Source: CAYPIE01 sp964410665 (GTDB taxonomy: Bacteria > Planctomycetota > Planctomycetia > Gemmatales > Gemmataceae). Taken from it: a stretch of DNA of 31,438 nucleotides. The translations under genes and the position numbers were made by a program. The notes below the pieces were generated by a model. It ran no database searches. It was not told where the DNA came from and was given only the letters and a program-made list of their open reading frames with translations. Where the stretch lies: positions 1 to 31,438 of the forward strand of contig CAYPIE010000069.1 in NCBI GenBank assembly GCA_964410665.1, read 5' to 3'. Positions 16,683 to 23,639 of the stretch are shown here, piece by piece (the first letter of the stretch is position 1; each line of letters starts with the position of its first letter).

Positions 16683-17907
16683 CGACCGTCACCTCTGCTT
16701 CCCTTGACCGGGTAGCAATCTCGGCCAGCAGTTCCCCGACGGCTTCCGCCGCATCGTGATCTCCGTGGGCACTGAACTGCTTGCGTGCTTGTTCTAGCCG
16801 CGGCACTGCGTTGCGAAACGCCCCCAGGTGAGCGAGGGCATTCCCCTGGTTGGCCAGCACCCGCGCATACCCCAGCGGATCAGCTGCTTCCTTGCGGACT
16901 TCTAAGACTTGGTCATACAGCTGAATTGCTTCCCACAGGTTGCGTTCACGATGGGCCGAGGGGAGATGCTGCAAGGCGTTGGCCAGGTTCATGGTGGTAC
17001 TGGCCCAGTAGTCGGGATAATCCTGTGGCGTAAAGATACTCAACGCCTCACGTAGACACTGCACCGCGATCGCCGGTCGAAGCCGCGCGGCATCGGCCTG
17101 CATCGGCATGGCCAGATAGGCCAGAGCCACTTGGACCTGCGCCAGGGCAAACGATTCGGGATAGTCCTCACGGGTAAACGTCTTGAGCGCCTGGTGGAAG
17201 CATTGCACCGCCCGCTGCAAGGCCCCCTTTCTTCCCTCGGCCAACGTGGTATGAGCCACCCCTAACTGCAACCAGAACTCGGCTTGGGTGCTGGCGAAGG
17301 CCGTCTCTTCTAAGAGGTCGATGGCCCGTTGAAACAGTCGAGTGCCCCGATGGCTCGGGCCGGTATGGACCTGTTCGAGCGCTGCGGCCTCCCCCCACAG
17401 TCTGGCAGCAAACACCCGATGTTCTGCCTCAATCGACTCCGCAGCTCCCTCGAGCTCAGCGAGTGCCCCGCCGAGATCGCCTGCGTCGATGCGTGCATGT
17501 GCCAGCGTGGCACGAGTATATGCTGCGACCACGGCATGCTCGGTCTGGACCGGTTCCGGGAATTGCTCACGGAGCCCATCCCGATAGGCAACCACTTCGA
17601 GTAAGTGGCCCAGATCTCCATGGAGCCGCTGGCAAAGTTCCGCATAACCCGTCGGTGAAGGTGCGAGCACAAAACGGTTGTACGCCACCACGGGATCATC
17701 GGAGCCCTTGGGGAGTCGATGCAACGCGTTGTCCGCATCGCCCTGCGCGGCGAGCCGATAAAACGCCCAAGCTTCCGGGAGCGCGTCAAGCTCGCCGCGT
17801 AAAACACCCGGCATCCACTGCGTTCCGTTTGGGAGCGCAGGCAGAAGCAGAGCACTCGCTGGGCCAGGGTGCACACCGATCGGTAAGGGGTTGGCGAGTG
17901 TGCTCAC
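16669..17907 (-). CDS. TPR-like protein of the hydrogenase cluster
   Basis: A 412-residue soluble protein with no signal peptide. Residues about 120-400 are alpha-helical with tetratricopeptide-like pairs: WLQLGVAHTTLAEGRKGALQ, ALAQVQVALAYLAM, STTMNLANALQHL, and YARVLANQGNALAHLGAFRN followed by AVPRLEQARKQF. TPR arrays normally mediate protein-protein contacts, so assembly of hydrogenase components is a plausible job. The start is GTG at 17907, 3 bp after the preceding stop and without a clear Shine-Dalgarno, suggesting coupling. The 3' end overlaps the 121-aa gene by 14 bp. Residues 1-110 have no recognised domain. Confidence 0.8.
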   Translation of the reverse strand: MSTLANPLPIGVHPGPASALLLPALPNGTQWMPGVLRGELDALPEAWAFYRLAAQGDADNALHRLPKGSDDPVVAYNRFVLAPSPTGYAELCQRLHGDLGHLLEVVAYRDGLREQFPEPVQTEHAVVAAYTRATLAHARIDAGDLGGALAELEGAAESIEAEHRVFAARLWGEAAALEQVHTGPSHRGTRLFQRAIDLLEETAFASTQAEFWLQLGVAHTTLAEGRKGALQRAVQCFHQALKTFTREDYPESFALAQVQVALAYLAMPMQADAARLRPAIAVQCLREALSIFTPQDYPDYWASTTMNLANALQHLPSAHRERNLWEAIQLYDQVLEVRKEAADPLGYARVLANQGNALAHLGAFRNAVPRLEQARKQFSAHGDHDAAEAVGELLAEIATRSREAEVTVDESP

Positions 17908-17910
17908 AGG

Positions 17911-18117
17911 TTACTCAAACTTGGGGGTATCGATTTCCCGCCGGGCTGCCCACTGGATCCAGCGTGCGGCCAGCCGGGCTTTGGCTTCGGTATAGTACGT
18001 ATCAATACGATGCCGCCGCGGTCCATCGGCGAACCAGATTTCCAGGTAGACCACCCAGGCCCCATTTTCCTGAAGCACCTCGGCTTCCACCAAAAAGGCA
18101 TCATCGGTGACGGCCAA
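17911..18117 (-). CDS. Small (68-aa) protein of the hydrogenase cluster, function unknown
   Basis: I do not recognise this protein. Readable segments include FLVEAEVLQENGAWVVYLEI, HRIDTYYTEAKARLAARWIQ and a terminal PKFE; the pattern suggests a small beta-beta-alpha fold. I prefer a TTG start at 18117: GGAGG lies 8 nt upstream, and the overlap with the preceding gene is then 17 bp, like the other junctions here. ATG codons at 18162 and 18204 exist but overlap the preceding gene by 62 and 104 bp. There are 3 bp between its stop and the TPR gene. The position makes a hydrogenase-linked role likely. Confidence 0.6.
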   Translation of the reverse strand: MAVTDDAFLVEAEVLQENGAWVVYLEIWFADGPRRHRIDTYYTEAKARLAARWIQWAARREIDTPKFE

Positions 18118-18403
18118 CTTGGCGTCCTCCAAGGGCAATATGCAGTGCCCGACCCTCAGCATCCCAGTGGCCGACCAACAGCCCTCCTGGGTGGTCGCCG
18201 ACAAACTCGGTCACCAGCACACTACGATCACCCCGGGCATTCCGTTGTTTGAGTAATAAGCCGCCCGCAGTTCGATCATGGACCGGCATTACCAGCAGTT
18301 CGCCCTCGCGGTGCAGCACGATCACCGTCCCGGTGGTGAAATGCTGGGCGACCACCGCCGCATCGAGGATAAGATATCCTTGCGCGGTCAGCTCGAATTG
18401 CAT
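18101..18403 (-). CDS. Small (100-aa) protein of the hydrogenase cluster, function unknown
   Basis: A 100-residue unrecognised protein. It is beta-rich in sequence: GYLILDAAVVAQHF, VIVLHREGELLVMPV, GGLLLKQRNARGDRSVLV and ALHIALGG. It lacks Cys, a signal peptide and membrane segments. GGGAG lies 8 nt before the ATG at 18403, and the gene overlaps the protease gene by 16 bp, so it is firmly inside the operon between the maturation protease and the TPR protein. The last residues (about 92-100, basic) read like a tail. I infer only that it serves the hydrogenase. Confidence 0.65.
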   Translation of the reverse strand: MQFELTAQGYLILDAAVVAQHFTTGTVIVLHREGELLVMPVHDRTAGGLLLKQRNARGDRSVLVTEFVGDHPGGLLVGHWDAEGRALHIALGGRQVGRHR

Positions 18404-18867
18404 CGGTACCGCTCCCGCAAGCGCTCGATCAGCCGATGCATGGTCGCCGTCACTTCCGGGGAGAGCTCCATGCTCGGTTCGGTATGGGCCGCCTCAATCA
18501 GATACACCATCACCTTGGCTGGATAGCGATCCTTGAGTAACCAGCGGCCGAACGCGATGGCATGGTCCCAGCGGAACGCATGCATATTCATCCCAGTCAG
18601 TGGCGGCGTCTCGACTTCTGCGCCGGGCACCTCATACAGGGTACCCGGCTCTGCCCCGGTCCGACAAGCGTCGATAATCACCACCTCGGGCATCCCGTCC
18701 ATCCGGAAGGCCACATCCATGCCGGCGGTCCCGCCATCGGCAATCTGCACCTCGGGGGGAATCCCCTGTTCCCAGAGATGCCGGATCAACACGGGGCCAA
18801 CCCCATCGTCGCCGCGGAGTAGGTTCCCACAGCCGATGATCAGTACCCGAGGCTCAGTGCAGGCCAT
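18388..18867 (-). CDS. Hydrogenase maturation protease (HycI/HybD family)
   Basis: A 159-residue endopeptidase that removes the C-terminal tail of the large subunit after nickel insertion, closing the active site. The family signature GCGNLLRGDDGVGP is at 12-25. The probable nickel-sensing residues are Asp21, Asp66 (in VVIIDACR) and His96 (in MNMHAF). I start it at the ATG at 18867, giving MACTEPRVLIIGCGN; upstream in-frame ATGs would lie well inside the large-subunit gene. The chosen start overlaps that gene by 14 bp. The matching substrate, a 19-residue tail after the L2 His, is present next door. Confidence 0.93.
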   Translation of the reverse strand: MACTEPRVLIIGCGNLLRGDDGVGPVLIRHLWEQGIPPEVQIADGGTAGMDVAFRMDGMPEVVIIDACRTGAEPGTLYEVPGAEVETPPLTGMNMHAFRWDHAIAFGRWLLKDRYPAKVMVYLIEAAHTEPSMELSPEVTATMHRLIERLRERYRCNSS

Positions 18868-20461
18868 CGACCCGGAATTTGGCCAGTTGCTGGTGCGTCT
18901 TGGCATCATAGGCATGCACGGTGCAAACCAGGCAAGAGTCGAAGCTGCGGGCCACATGTCCGAGTTCCACCGGATCCGACTGCTCCTGGACCGGCGAACC
19001 GATCAGGGACAATTCAATCGGCCCTTTCCCTTCATTGCCATCACGTGGGCTGACGTTCCACGCGGTCGGCGTGACCACCTGGTAATTCTCGATCTTGCCG
19101 TTTTTCAGCACGATCCAGTCCGCGAGGGCACCGCGAATGGCCTCGGTCGCCCCGAAGCCACGGCCCTCGGGTAACTCTTCCGGCTTGATATAGAACTTGC
19201 CATGGAGATCGAGCTGCCCCAGCCACTCCTTGACGCGGAGAAAATACTTGGGGGCTTCATGCATCCGTGACAGAACCCGGGTCATCACACTCGGGCCAAT
19301 CGCCCGATGCATGTTGATAAACAGCGGATCGTAGTCCTGCCAGGGTTCCGCCCCCTCGCGGCCGGCAATGATTTGCCGCGCATAAGACCCTGCCTCCATC
19401 GACGACAGGCCATGACCAGGAATGTCGTAACGGGGTGCCTTGGCCCAGGTGTACTTGCCGTCGCGTTTCCCCTCTTCCGGATCAAGCGGCTCGGTGCGGC
19501 CATCAAACGGATGCAGCACCCCCGAGCCTCTGTAGAAAGCGTGGGTATGGTCTTCGTAGACGCGCGCCTGGTCGAAATCATGCCAGTGCTCACCGTCATA
19601 GATGCCACTCCGCGAGATCAGTGCACCGTTGCGGGCCTCAATGGTTGGATGTTGATACTTCTCCGGGTTCATAAAGGTGCCGGTGGCCAGGTACTTGCCA
19701 ACCCCTTGGCCATACTTATCCAGACCAATGTCCATGGAATAGCGGATAAAGAAGGCGAGGTCGGAGTTCCGCTGACTATCGTTGGCGTCGATCCAGGCGA
19801 GCAGCTGGTCCCAGGTCGTGACCTCCAGGTAGCTCTCGATGGGACCCCCCAGCCAGACGCGCTCGAGCCAGTTCTCCTTCCAATACTCCAGGATCGCCGT
19901 CGCCCGGGTGACATCGGAAAGGACCGGACCACACATCACCCCACCGGGGACCATAAAGCTCGAGTGAGGCCACTGGCCTCCAAAAATAGCGTACACTTCG
20001 ACCGGCTTCCCAGAGAGCTCCACGCCGATCTCATAGTTGCGGCCTACAAACGGTGCCCAACGGCGGACCGCTTCATCGTACATGCTGCTCTTGGCGTAGT
20101 TCTTGTTGACCAGATCGATGCCGAACAGGGCATAGAACCAACGCGGAATGCTCTGCATACTCTCCGCCGCTTGGGCGATCGAGCGTATCAAGTGGGCGTT
20201 GGCGGGCACCTCCGTCTTCCAGGCCACATCCAACGCGTAGCTCGACTTCGTGAGGTGGCTACCACCACAAATGCCGCAAATTCGCGGCGTCACAATCAAC
20301 CCTGCCTGGGGATCCTTCCCCTTGAGGATGATCTCGAAGCCGCGAAACATGCTGGCCTCGGTCCAGGCATCGACGACACGATTGTCTTCAAGCATCACCT
20401 TGACATCCAGGTCGCCCTCGACCCGGCCTACCGAAGGGACGCGAAGTTCCTGTACAGCCAT
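18854..20461 (-). CDS. hhyL: [NiFe]-hydrogenase large (catalytic) subunit, group 1h type
   Basis: A 535-residue NiFe-bearing subunit that splits H2. L1 is RICGICGGSH with Cys62, Cys65 and His69; RGFE is at 40-43, with Glu43 the expected proton-transfer residue. L2 is DSCLVCTVH with Cys510, Cys513 and His516. The four Cys ligands of the NiFe site are therefore intact. Asp-Ser replaces the Asp-Pro seen before the first L2 Cys in most groups, a feature I associate with group 1h/'actinobacterial-type' enzymes, as are the overall length and neighbours. Nineteen residues follow His516, fitting removal by the adjacent maturation protease. AAAGGA lies 9 nt before the ATG. There is a 43-bp gap to the small-subunit gene. 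Confidence 0.95.
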   Translation of the reverse strand: MAVQELRVPSVGRVEGDLDVKVMLEDNRVVDAWTEASMFRGFEIILKGKDPQAGLIVTPRICGICGGSHLTKSSYALDVAWKTEVPANAHLIRSIAQAAESMQSIPRWFYALFGIDLVNKNYAKSSMYDEAVRRWAPFVGRNYEIGVELSGKPVEVYAIFGGQWPHSSFMVPGGVMCGPVLSDVTRATAILEYWKENWLERVWLGGPIESYLEVTTWDQLLAWIDANDSQRNSDLAFFIRYSMDIGLDKYGQGVGKYLATGTFMNPEKYQHPTIEARNGALISRSGIYDGEHWHDFDQARVYEDHTHAFYRGSGVLHPFDGRTEPLDPEEGKRDGKYTWAKAPRYDIPGHGLSSMEAGSYARQIIAGREGAEPWQDYDPLFINMHRAIGPSVMTRVLSRMHEAPKYFLRVKEWLGQLDLHGKFYIKPEELPEGRGFGATEAIRGALADWIVLKNGKIENYQVVTPTAWNVSPRDGNEGKGPIELSLIGSPVQEQSDPVELGHVARSFDSCLVCTVHAYDAKTHQQLAKFRVDGLH

Positions 20462-20504
20462 GGCGGTCGTTCCTTTGCGAGCACGGGGGAAATCGGGAAA
20501 AATA

Positions 20505-21476
20505 TCAAACTACGAACATATCTTCTTTTGCCCATTTTGGGGAAGCCGCCCGCGCCGCCGCGGCATGCATCGTGTAGCTCAACGGGTCAGTCCCTTCAGG
20601 GGTTTCCTTGGGAATGACGCCGAAGATTTTTTGCGTCTTAAACACCGTTCCCGGCATCAGGTCAAAGTAGGGGAACTGTGGCTCGGTACAGCCGACGCAG
20701 GGCATGCCCGAACGGGTCTTCGACGACTGGCGATTCCACAGGATGCGATTGCACGGCGAGTGGGTCATCGGTCCGCGGCAACCTTGCTCATAGAACAGAC
20801 AACCCTTGCGTGTGCCCTGGCCGAACTCATCCACCTTCTCTTTCCATTCGAAGTATTGCACTCGAGTACAGCCCGTCTGGGTAAACGTCTTGAAGAAGGT
20901 CTGTGGCCGCTGCAAATCGTCCAGGGCGACGTCACTGGTGCGGCCCGTGGCCAGAGCGACCAGGATCTGCGTAATCCAATCCGGATGGGCCGGGCAACCC
21001 GGAACGTTGATCACCGGCAGGCCTGCCTTCGAGCGGAAGTTGCCACCCAGGAAGCCGCCCTTGTTTTCCTTGAGGTACTGCAGCCCCATCGAATCGGTGG
21101 GGTTTGGGGCGGTGGCGGGGACGCCGCCCCAGCAGGCACAGTCGCCGATGGCCACCACGAACTGGGCCTTCGGGGCCAGATCGGTGATCCAGTCTTTAAA
21201 CGGTCGGTCTAGGAAAATGTCATAGCGGCCACTGCCGTTGGGGCCCTTCATGATGGTCCCCTCAACCACCAGGATATCCATCGGCCGCCGGTCGCGGATG
21301 ATGCTCTCAAGCAGGGCATGGGCCTGTGCGCCCATCTCGGGGACCAGAGCGTGGTGGTAGATCACCTCGATGCCAAAATCGGTGACCAGGTCGACCACGG
21401 TCGGCTCTTCGGCATTGAGAAACGATTGGGTGTTGCCGTTACACGCGCCGCCATGAAGCCAAACGAGCGAGGCCAT
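20505..21476 (-). CDS. hhyS: [NiFe]-hydrogenase small (Fe-S) subunit, group 1h type
   Basis: A 323-residue electron-relay subunit with three Fe-S clusters. I start it at the ATG at 21476 (MASLVWLHGGACNGN), with GGAG about 9 nt upstream; an in-frame extension to 21551 has no hydrophobic core and is unlikely. The proximal-cluster motif is Cys12-Asn-Gly-Asn15, so the second Cys of the usual CxxC is Asn. In the crystallised Ralstonia eutropha group 1h enzyme the proximal cluster is held by three Cys and one Asp, which fits a missing Cys here. Other Cys-bearing segments are GDCACWGG, VPGCPAHPDW, QTGCTRVQ, KGCLFYEQGCRGP and MPCVGCTEPQFPY. There is no Tat motif or C-terminal membrane anchor, so the enzyme should be cytoplasmic. 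It is the first gene of the 13-gene operon. Confidence 0.95.
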   Translation of the reverse strand: MASLVWLHGGACNGNTQSFLNAEEPTVVDLVTDFGIEVIYHHALVPEMGAQAHALLESIIRDRRPMDILVVEGTIMKGPNGSGRYDIFLDRPFKDWITDLAPKAQFVVAIGDCACWGGVPATAPNPTDSMGLQYLKENKGGFLGGNFRSKAGLPVINVPGCPAHPDWITQILVALATGRTSDVALDDLQRPQTFFKTFTQTGCTRVQYFEWKEKVDEFGQGTRKGCLFYEQGCRGPMTHSPCNRILWNRQSSKTRSGMPCVGCTEPQFPYFDLMPGTVFKTQKIFGVIPKETPEGTDPLSYTMHAAAARAASPKWAKEDMFVV

Positions 21477-21660
21477 GGGATTGCTCCAAGCGAAGTTGCT
21501 GGAAATGTTGAGACGACGATGGTTCGATGGAACAGAAGTGGATCGGGGCACTTAGGTTGGGGCCGAGAACACCCTCGAATTCCATCCCGGTGGATATTCA
21601 CGTCGTCGTCCCGTTTGCTACTGTCTATCATTACGGCCCCAGAGCGGCCTGTCTAGGGAC
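21477..21660. promoter_or_regulatory. Left part of the divergent control region of the hydrogenase locus
   Basis: With 21661-21749 this forms the 273-bp gap between the divergently transcribed hhyS operon and the DUF1641-hypA-hypB genes. It must hold the hhyS promoter, but reading the minus strand I found no convincing -35/-10 or -24/-12 pair. A shared regulator-binding site is likely but not identifiable by eye. Confidence 0.4.
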
Positions 21661-21689
21661 TTGTCGAAAAAAAACCAAGCGACTATGCT
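21661..21689 (+). promoter_or_regulatory. Predicted promoter of DUF1641-hypA-hypB
   Basis: TTGTCG (21661-21666), a 17-bp spacer with an A8 run, and TATGCT (21684-21689) form a fair sigma70-like promoter about 60 bp before the DUF1641 start. Confidence 0.45.
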
Positions 21690-21749
21690 TGCCCTCAGAG
21701 GGATGCGTGTTTCCCGCTTCACTTCCCCCACCAAAGGACGACCCCGCTC

Positions 21750-22514
21750 ATGGCCACCGCAACACATCCCGGTGACACCGCCAGCTTGCAAGCCCGCCTG
21801 GAGCAACCCGACACCCTGGCTGCCCTGCACATGCTGCTCGACCAACTGCCGGAACTGGTGACTTTCACACGTATGGCGGCCGCATTCCTGCAGCGTGGCC
21901 CCGAGCTGGCCGAGAACGCCAACGATATGATCCAGCTGGCACGCACCGCTGCCGACCAGAATGGTCAGACCCTGCTGCCCAAGCTGGACTGGGAACAGCT
22001 GCGTGACAAAGCACAACGCACTGCCGAGGTGCTCAACGCACTCCAAGAACCGCTCACCGATCCCGAAACCGTTAATAGTCTACATACCTTGATCGAACAC
22101 TTGCCCAACCTCGCGCAATTTGTGGTGGCGGTGGATCAGTTGTTACGCCGCGGTCCAGAAATTAGTGACAATCTGAGTGATCTGTTCGAGCTGTTTTTAC
22201 GCTCCGGCCAGGGTCGCGATGCCTCCGGCGTGACCCTGCGCGAACTCGCCTCGCGACTGGCAGAAATTGCCGGTTCCGAACAACTCAAGGCTATTCTTCG
22301 CTCCAAGGCACTCTCCCCCGAAGCGGTCGGGGTGGTGGATGAGGTCGCGAGCGCGATGATCGAGGCGCGCGATCATGTTCGCCGCGAAGATATTCGTGTG
22401 GGGGCTTGGGGAGTATTGAAGGCCGCGGGCGACCCCGAGGTGCAACGTGGGCTGGGCTTTCTCATCGAGATTGCCCGCAACCTGGGCCGCACCCACCACG
22501 CCGAACATGCATGA
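21750..22514 (+). CDS. DUF1641 protein associated with the hydrogenase
   Basis: A 254-residue, all-helical soluble protein. The C-terminal segment GAWGVLKAAGDPEVQRGLGF (about 224-243) is the DUF1641 signature. The upstream part contains two related helical stretches, TLAALHMLLDQLPELVTF and TVNSLHTLIEHLPNLAQF, each followed by an LxRGPExxxN segment, which suggests an internal duplication. DUF1641 genes occur beside hydrogenase and formate dehydrogenase-type loci, but I know of no firm biochemical role. The 3' end overlaps hypA by 8 bp. A link to assembly or electron transfer is inferred from position. Confidence 0.85.
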   Translation: MATATHPGDTASLQARLEQPDTLAALHMLLDQLPELVTFTRMAAAFLQRGPELAENANDMIQLARTAADQNGQTLLPKLDWEQLRDKAQRTAEVLNALQEPLTDPETVNSLHTLIEHLPNLAQFVVAVDQLLRRGPEISDNLSDLFELFLRSGQGRDASGVTLRELASRLAEIAGSEQLKAILRSKALSPEAVGVVDEVASAMIEARDHVRREDIRVGAWGVLKAAGDPEVQRGLGFLIEIARNLGRTHHAEHA

Positions 22515-22899
22515 ACTGTCGATCGCGCAGAGCCTGATCCGCATCGCCGAGGAAACCGCTGCCGAGCAACCCGGACGCATTGTTCGCCTGCGGCTTCAAG
22601 TAGGTCAGCTTTCAGGTGTCGTCCCCGAGGCCTTGCGTTTTTCCTTCGATCTGGCCGCGGAGGGGACACGCTGTCAAGGTGCCCGTCTGGAAATCGAAGA
22701 AATCCCGGTGACGGTGGACTGTCCTGCTTGTGGCGAGGAACGTACCCTCGAAACCCTGTACCGTTTTCGTTGTCCAGTTTGTGATACGCCCACTCCCGAG
22801 ATTCGATGCGGCAAAGAACTGGATTTGGTGACGATTGAGGTCGATGCTGATGAACCCGCGCATCTTGGACGTTCGCACGAAAATCCTGAAAAAAAATGA
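22507..22899 (+). CDS. hypA: HypA nickel metallochaperone
   Basis: A 130-residue HypA that works with HypB to insert nickel into the large subunit. MHELSIAQSL gives the N-terminal nickel site (His2). The structural zinc site is Cys72-x2-Cys75 and Cys89-x2-Cys92 in CPACG and CPVC. I start it at 22507, overlapping the DUF1641 gene by 8 bp; a longer frame from 22447 would put 20 residues before the essential MHE. The C-terminus runs past the usual end by a dozen or so charged residues and overlaps hypB by 50 bp, so that tail may be a by-product of the overlap. Confidence 0.96.
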   Translation: MHELSIAQSLIRIAEETAAEQPGRIVRLRLQVGQLSGVVPEALRFSFDLAAEGTRCQGARLEIEEIPVTVDCPACGEERTLETLYRFRCPVCDTPTPEIRCGKELDLVTIEVDADEPAHLGRSHENPEKK

Positions 22900-23533
22900 T
22901 GAACTGGCCCGTGACCTGCGTCAGCAGTTTGCCACGCTGGGGGTCTATGTGGTCAATCTGGTCTCGAGTCCGGGCGCTGGCAAGACCGAGCTCCTGGCTC
23001 GCAGCTTGGGTGGTCTCGCCCGAGATTATTCCATTGCTGTAGTGGTCGGGGACCTGGCCACCGAAAATGACGCCCAGCGCATCGCTGCCAGTGGCGTTCC
23101 CACCAAACAGATCCTCACCGGAACGATGTGCCACCTCGAAGCGGATATGGTGGCCGCGGCGATCGCGGCGTTCGACCTGGCCGAGCTCGACTTTCTATTT
23201 ATCGAAAATGTCGGCAATCTGGTTTGTCCCGCGACCTGGGACCTCGGCGAAGATCTCCGGGTTTTGCTCACCTCCGTCACCGAGGGGGAAGACAAGCCAC
23301 TCAAGTACCCCACTCTGATCAACACGGCCGACCTGGTGTTGCTGAGTAAGATCGACTTAGCCGAAGCCGTGGACTTTGATCTCGCCACCGCCCAGCAGAA
23401 CATCCAGGCGGTCCGCCCGGGCATTCCTGTGCTCGAAGTGTCGGCCAAGTCCGGCCAAGGCCTAACCGCCTGGCGTGAGTGGCTAGTCGAGGGGTTGGCC
23501 CAGAAGCGTGTCCAAAACGGCGCCAGCGTCTGA
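22850..23533 (+). CDS. hypB: HypB GTPase for nickel insertion
   Basis: A 227-residue SIMIBI-class GTPase that powers nickel delivery. Walker A is SSPGAGKT (39-46). The metal site at the dimer interface is complete: Cys94 and His95 in GTMCHLEA, Cys126 in ENVGNLVCP. The guanine-specificity motif reads SKID (NKxD in most GTPases, SKxD being common in HypB). It lacks both the N-terminal CxxCGC nickel site and the His-rich stretch, so it has no storage function. I prefer the ATG at 22850, with GAGG 9 nt upstream, over 22844. It overlaps hypA by 50 bp. Confidence 0.95.
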   Translation: MNPRILDVRTKILKKNDELARDLRQQFATLGVYVVNLVSSPGAGKTELLARSLGGLARDYSIAVVVGDLATENDAQRIAASGVPTKQILTGTMCHLEADMVAAAIAAFDLAELDFLFIENVGNLVCPATWDLGEDLRVLLTSVTEGEDKPLKYPTLINTADLVLLSKIDLAEAVDFDLATAQQNIQAVRPGIPVLEVSAKSGQGLTAWREWLVEGLAQKRVQNGASV

Positions 23534-23535
23534 GG

Positions 23536-23565
23536 GCAAATCCGGCCTCACTTCCGGTTTTTTGC
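23536..23565 (+). terminator. Possible intrinsic terminator after hypB
   Basis: A short hairpin pairs GCAAA-T-CCGG (23536-23545) with CCGG-TTT-TTTGC (23554-23565), with a small internal bulge and an embedded six-T run, 3-32 nt after the hypB stop. The GC part of the stem is only 4 bp, so it is weak. Confidence 0.35.
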
Positions 23566-23639
23566 TTGCACCGGTTCGAGTATCTGCGTATGACCTTCTT
23601 GGCTGATGGCCCAACCCATCTTCGCACGAGGAGCGACCC

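Noticed and set aside
19307..20617. 436-codon plus-strand open frame
   Set aside because: It is antisense to the hydrogenase large subunit and has no recognisable domain.
20250..21212. 320-codon plus-strand open frame
   Set aside because: It is antisense to the hydrogenase subunit genes, whose cluster and active-site motifs establish the real frames.
21477..21551. Upstream extension of the hydrogenase small subunit containing an RR pair (NHRRLNIS), considered as a Tat signal
   Set aside because: No hydrophobic core or cleavage site follows; the ATG at 21476 has GGAG at a good distance; group 1h enzymes are not known to be exported.
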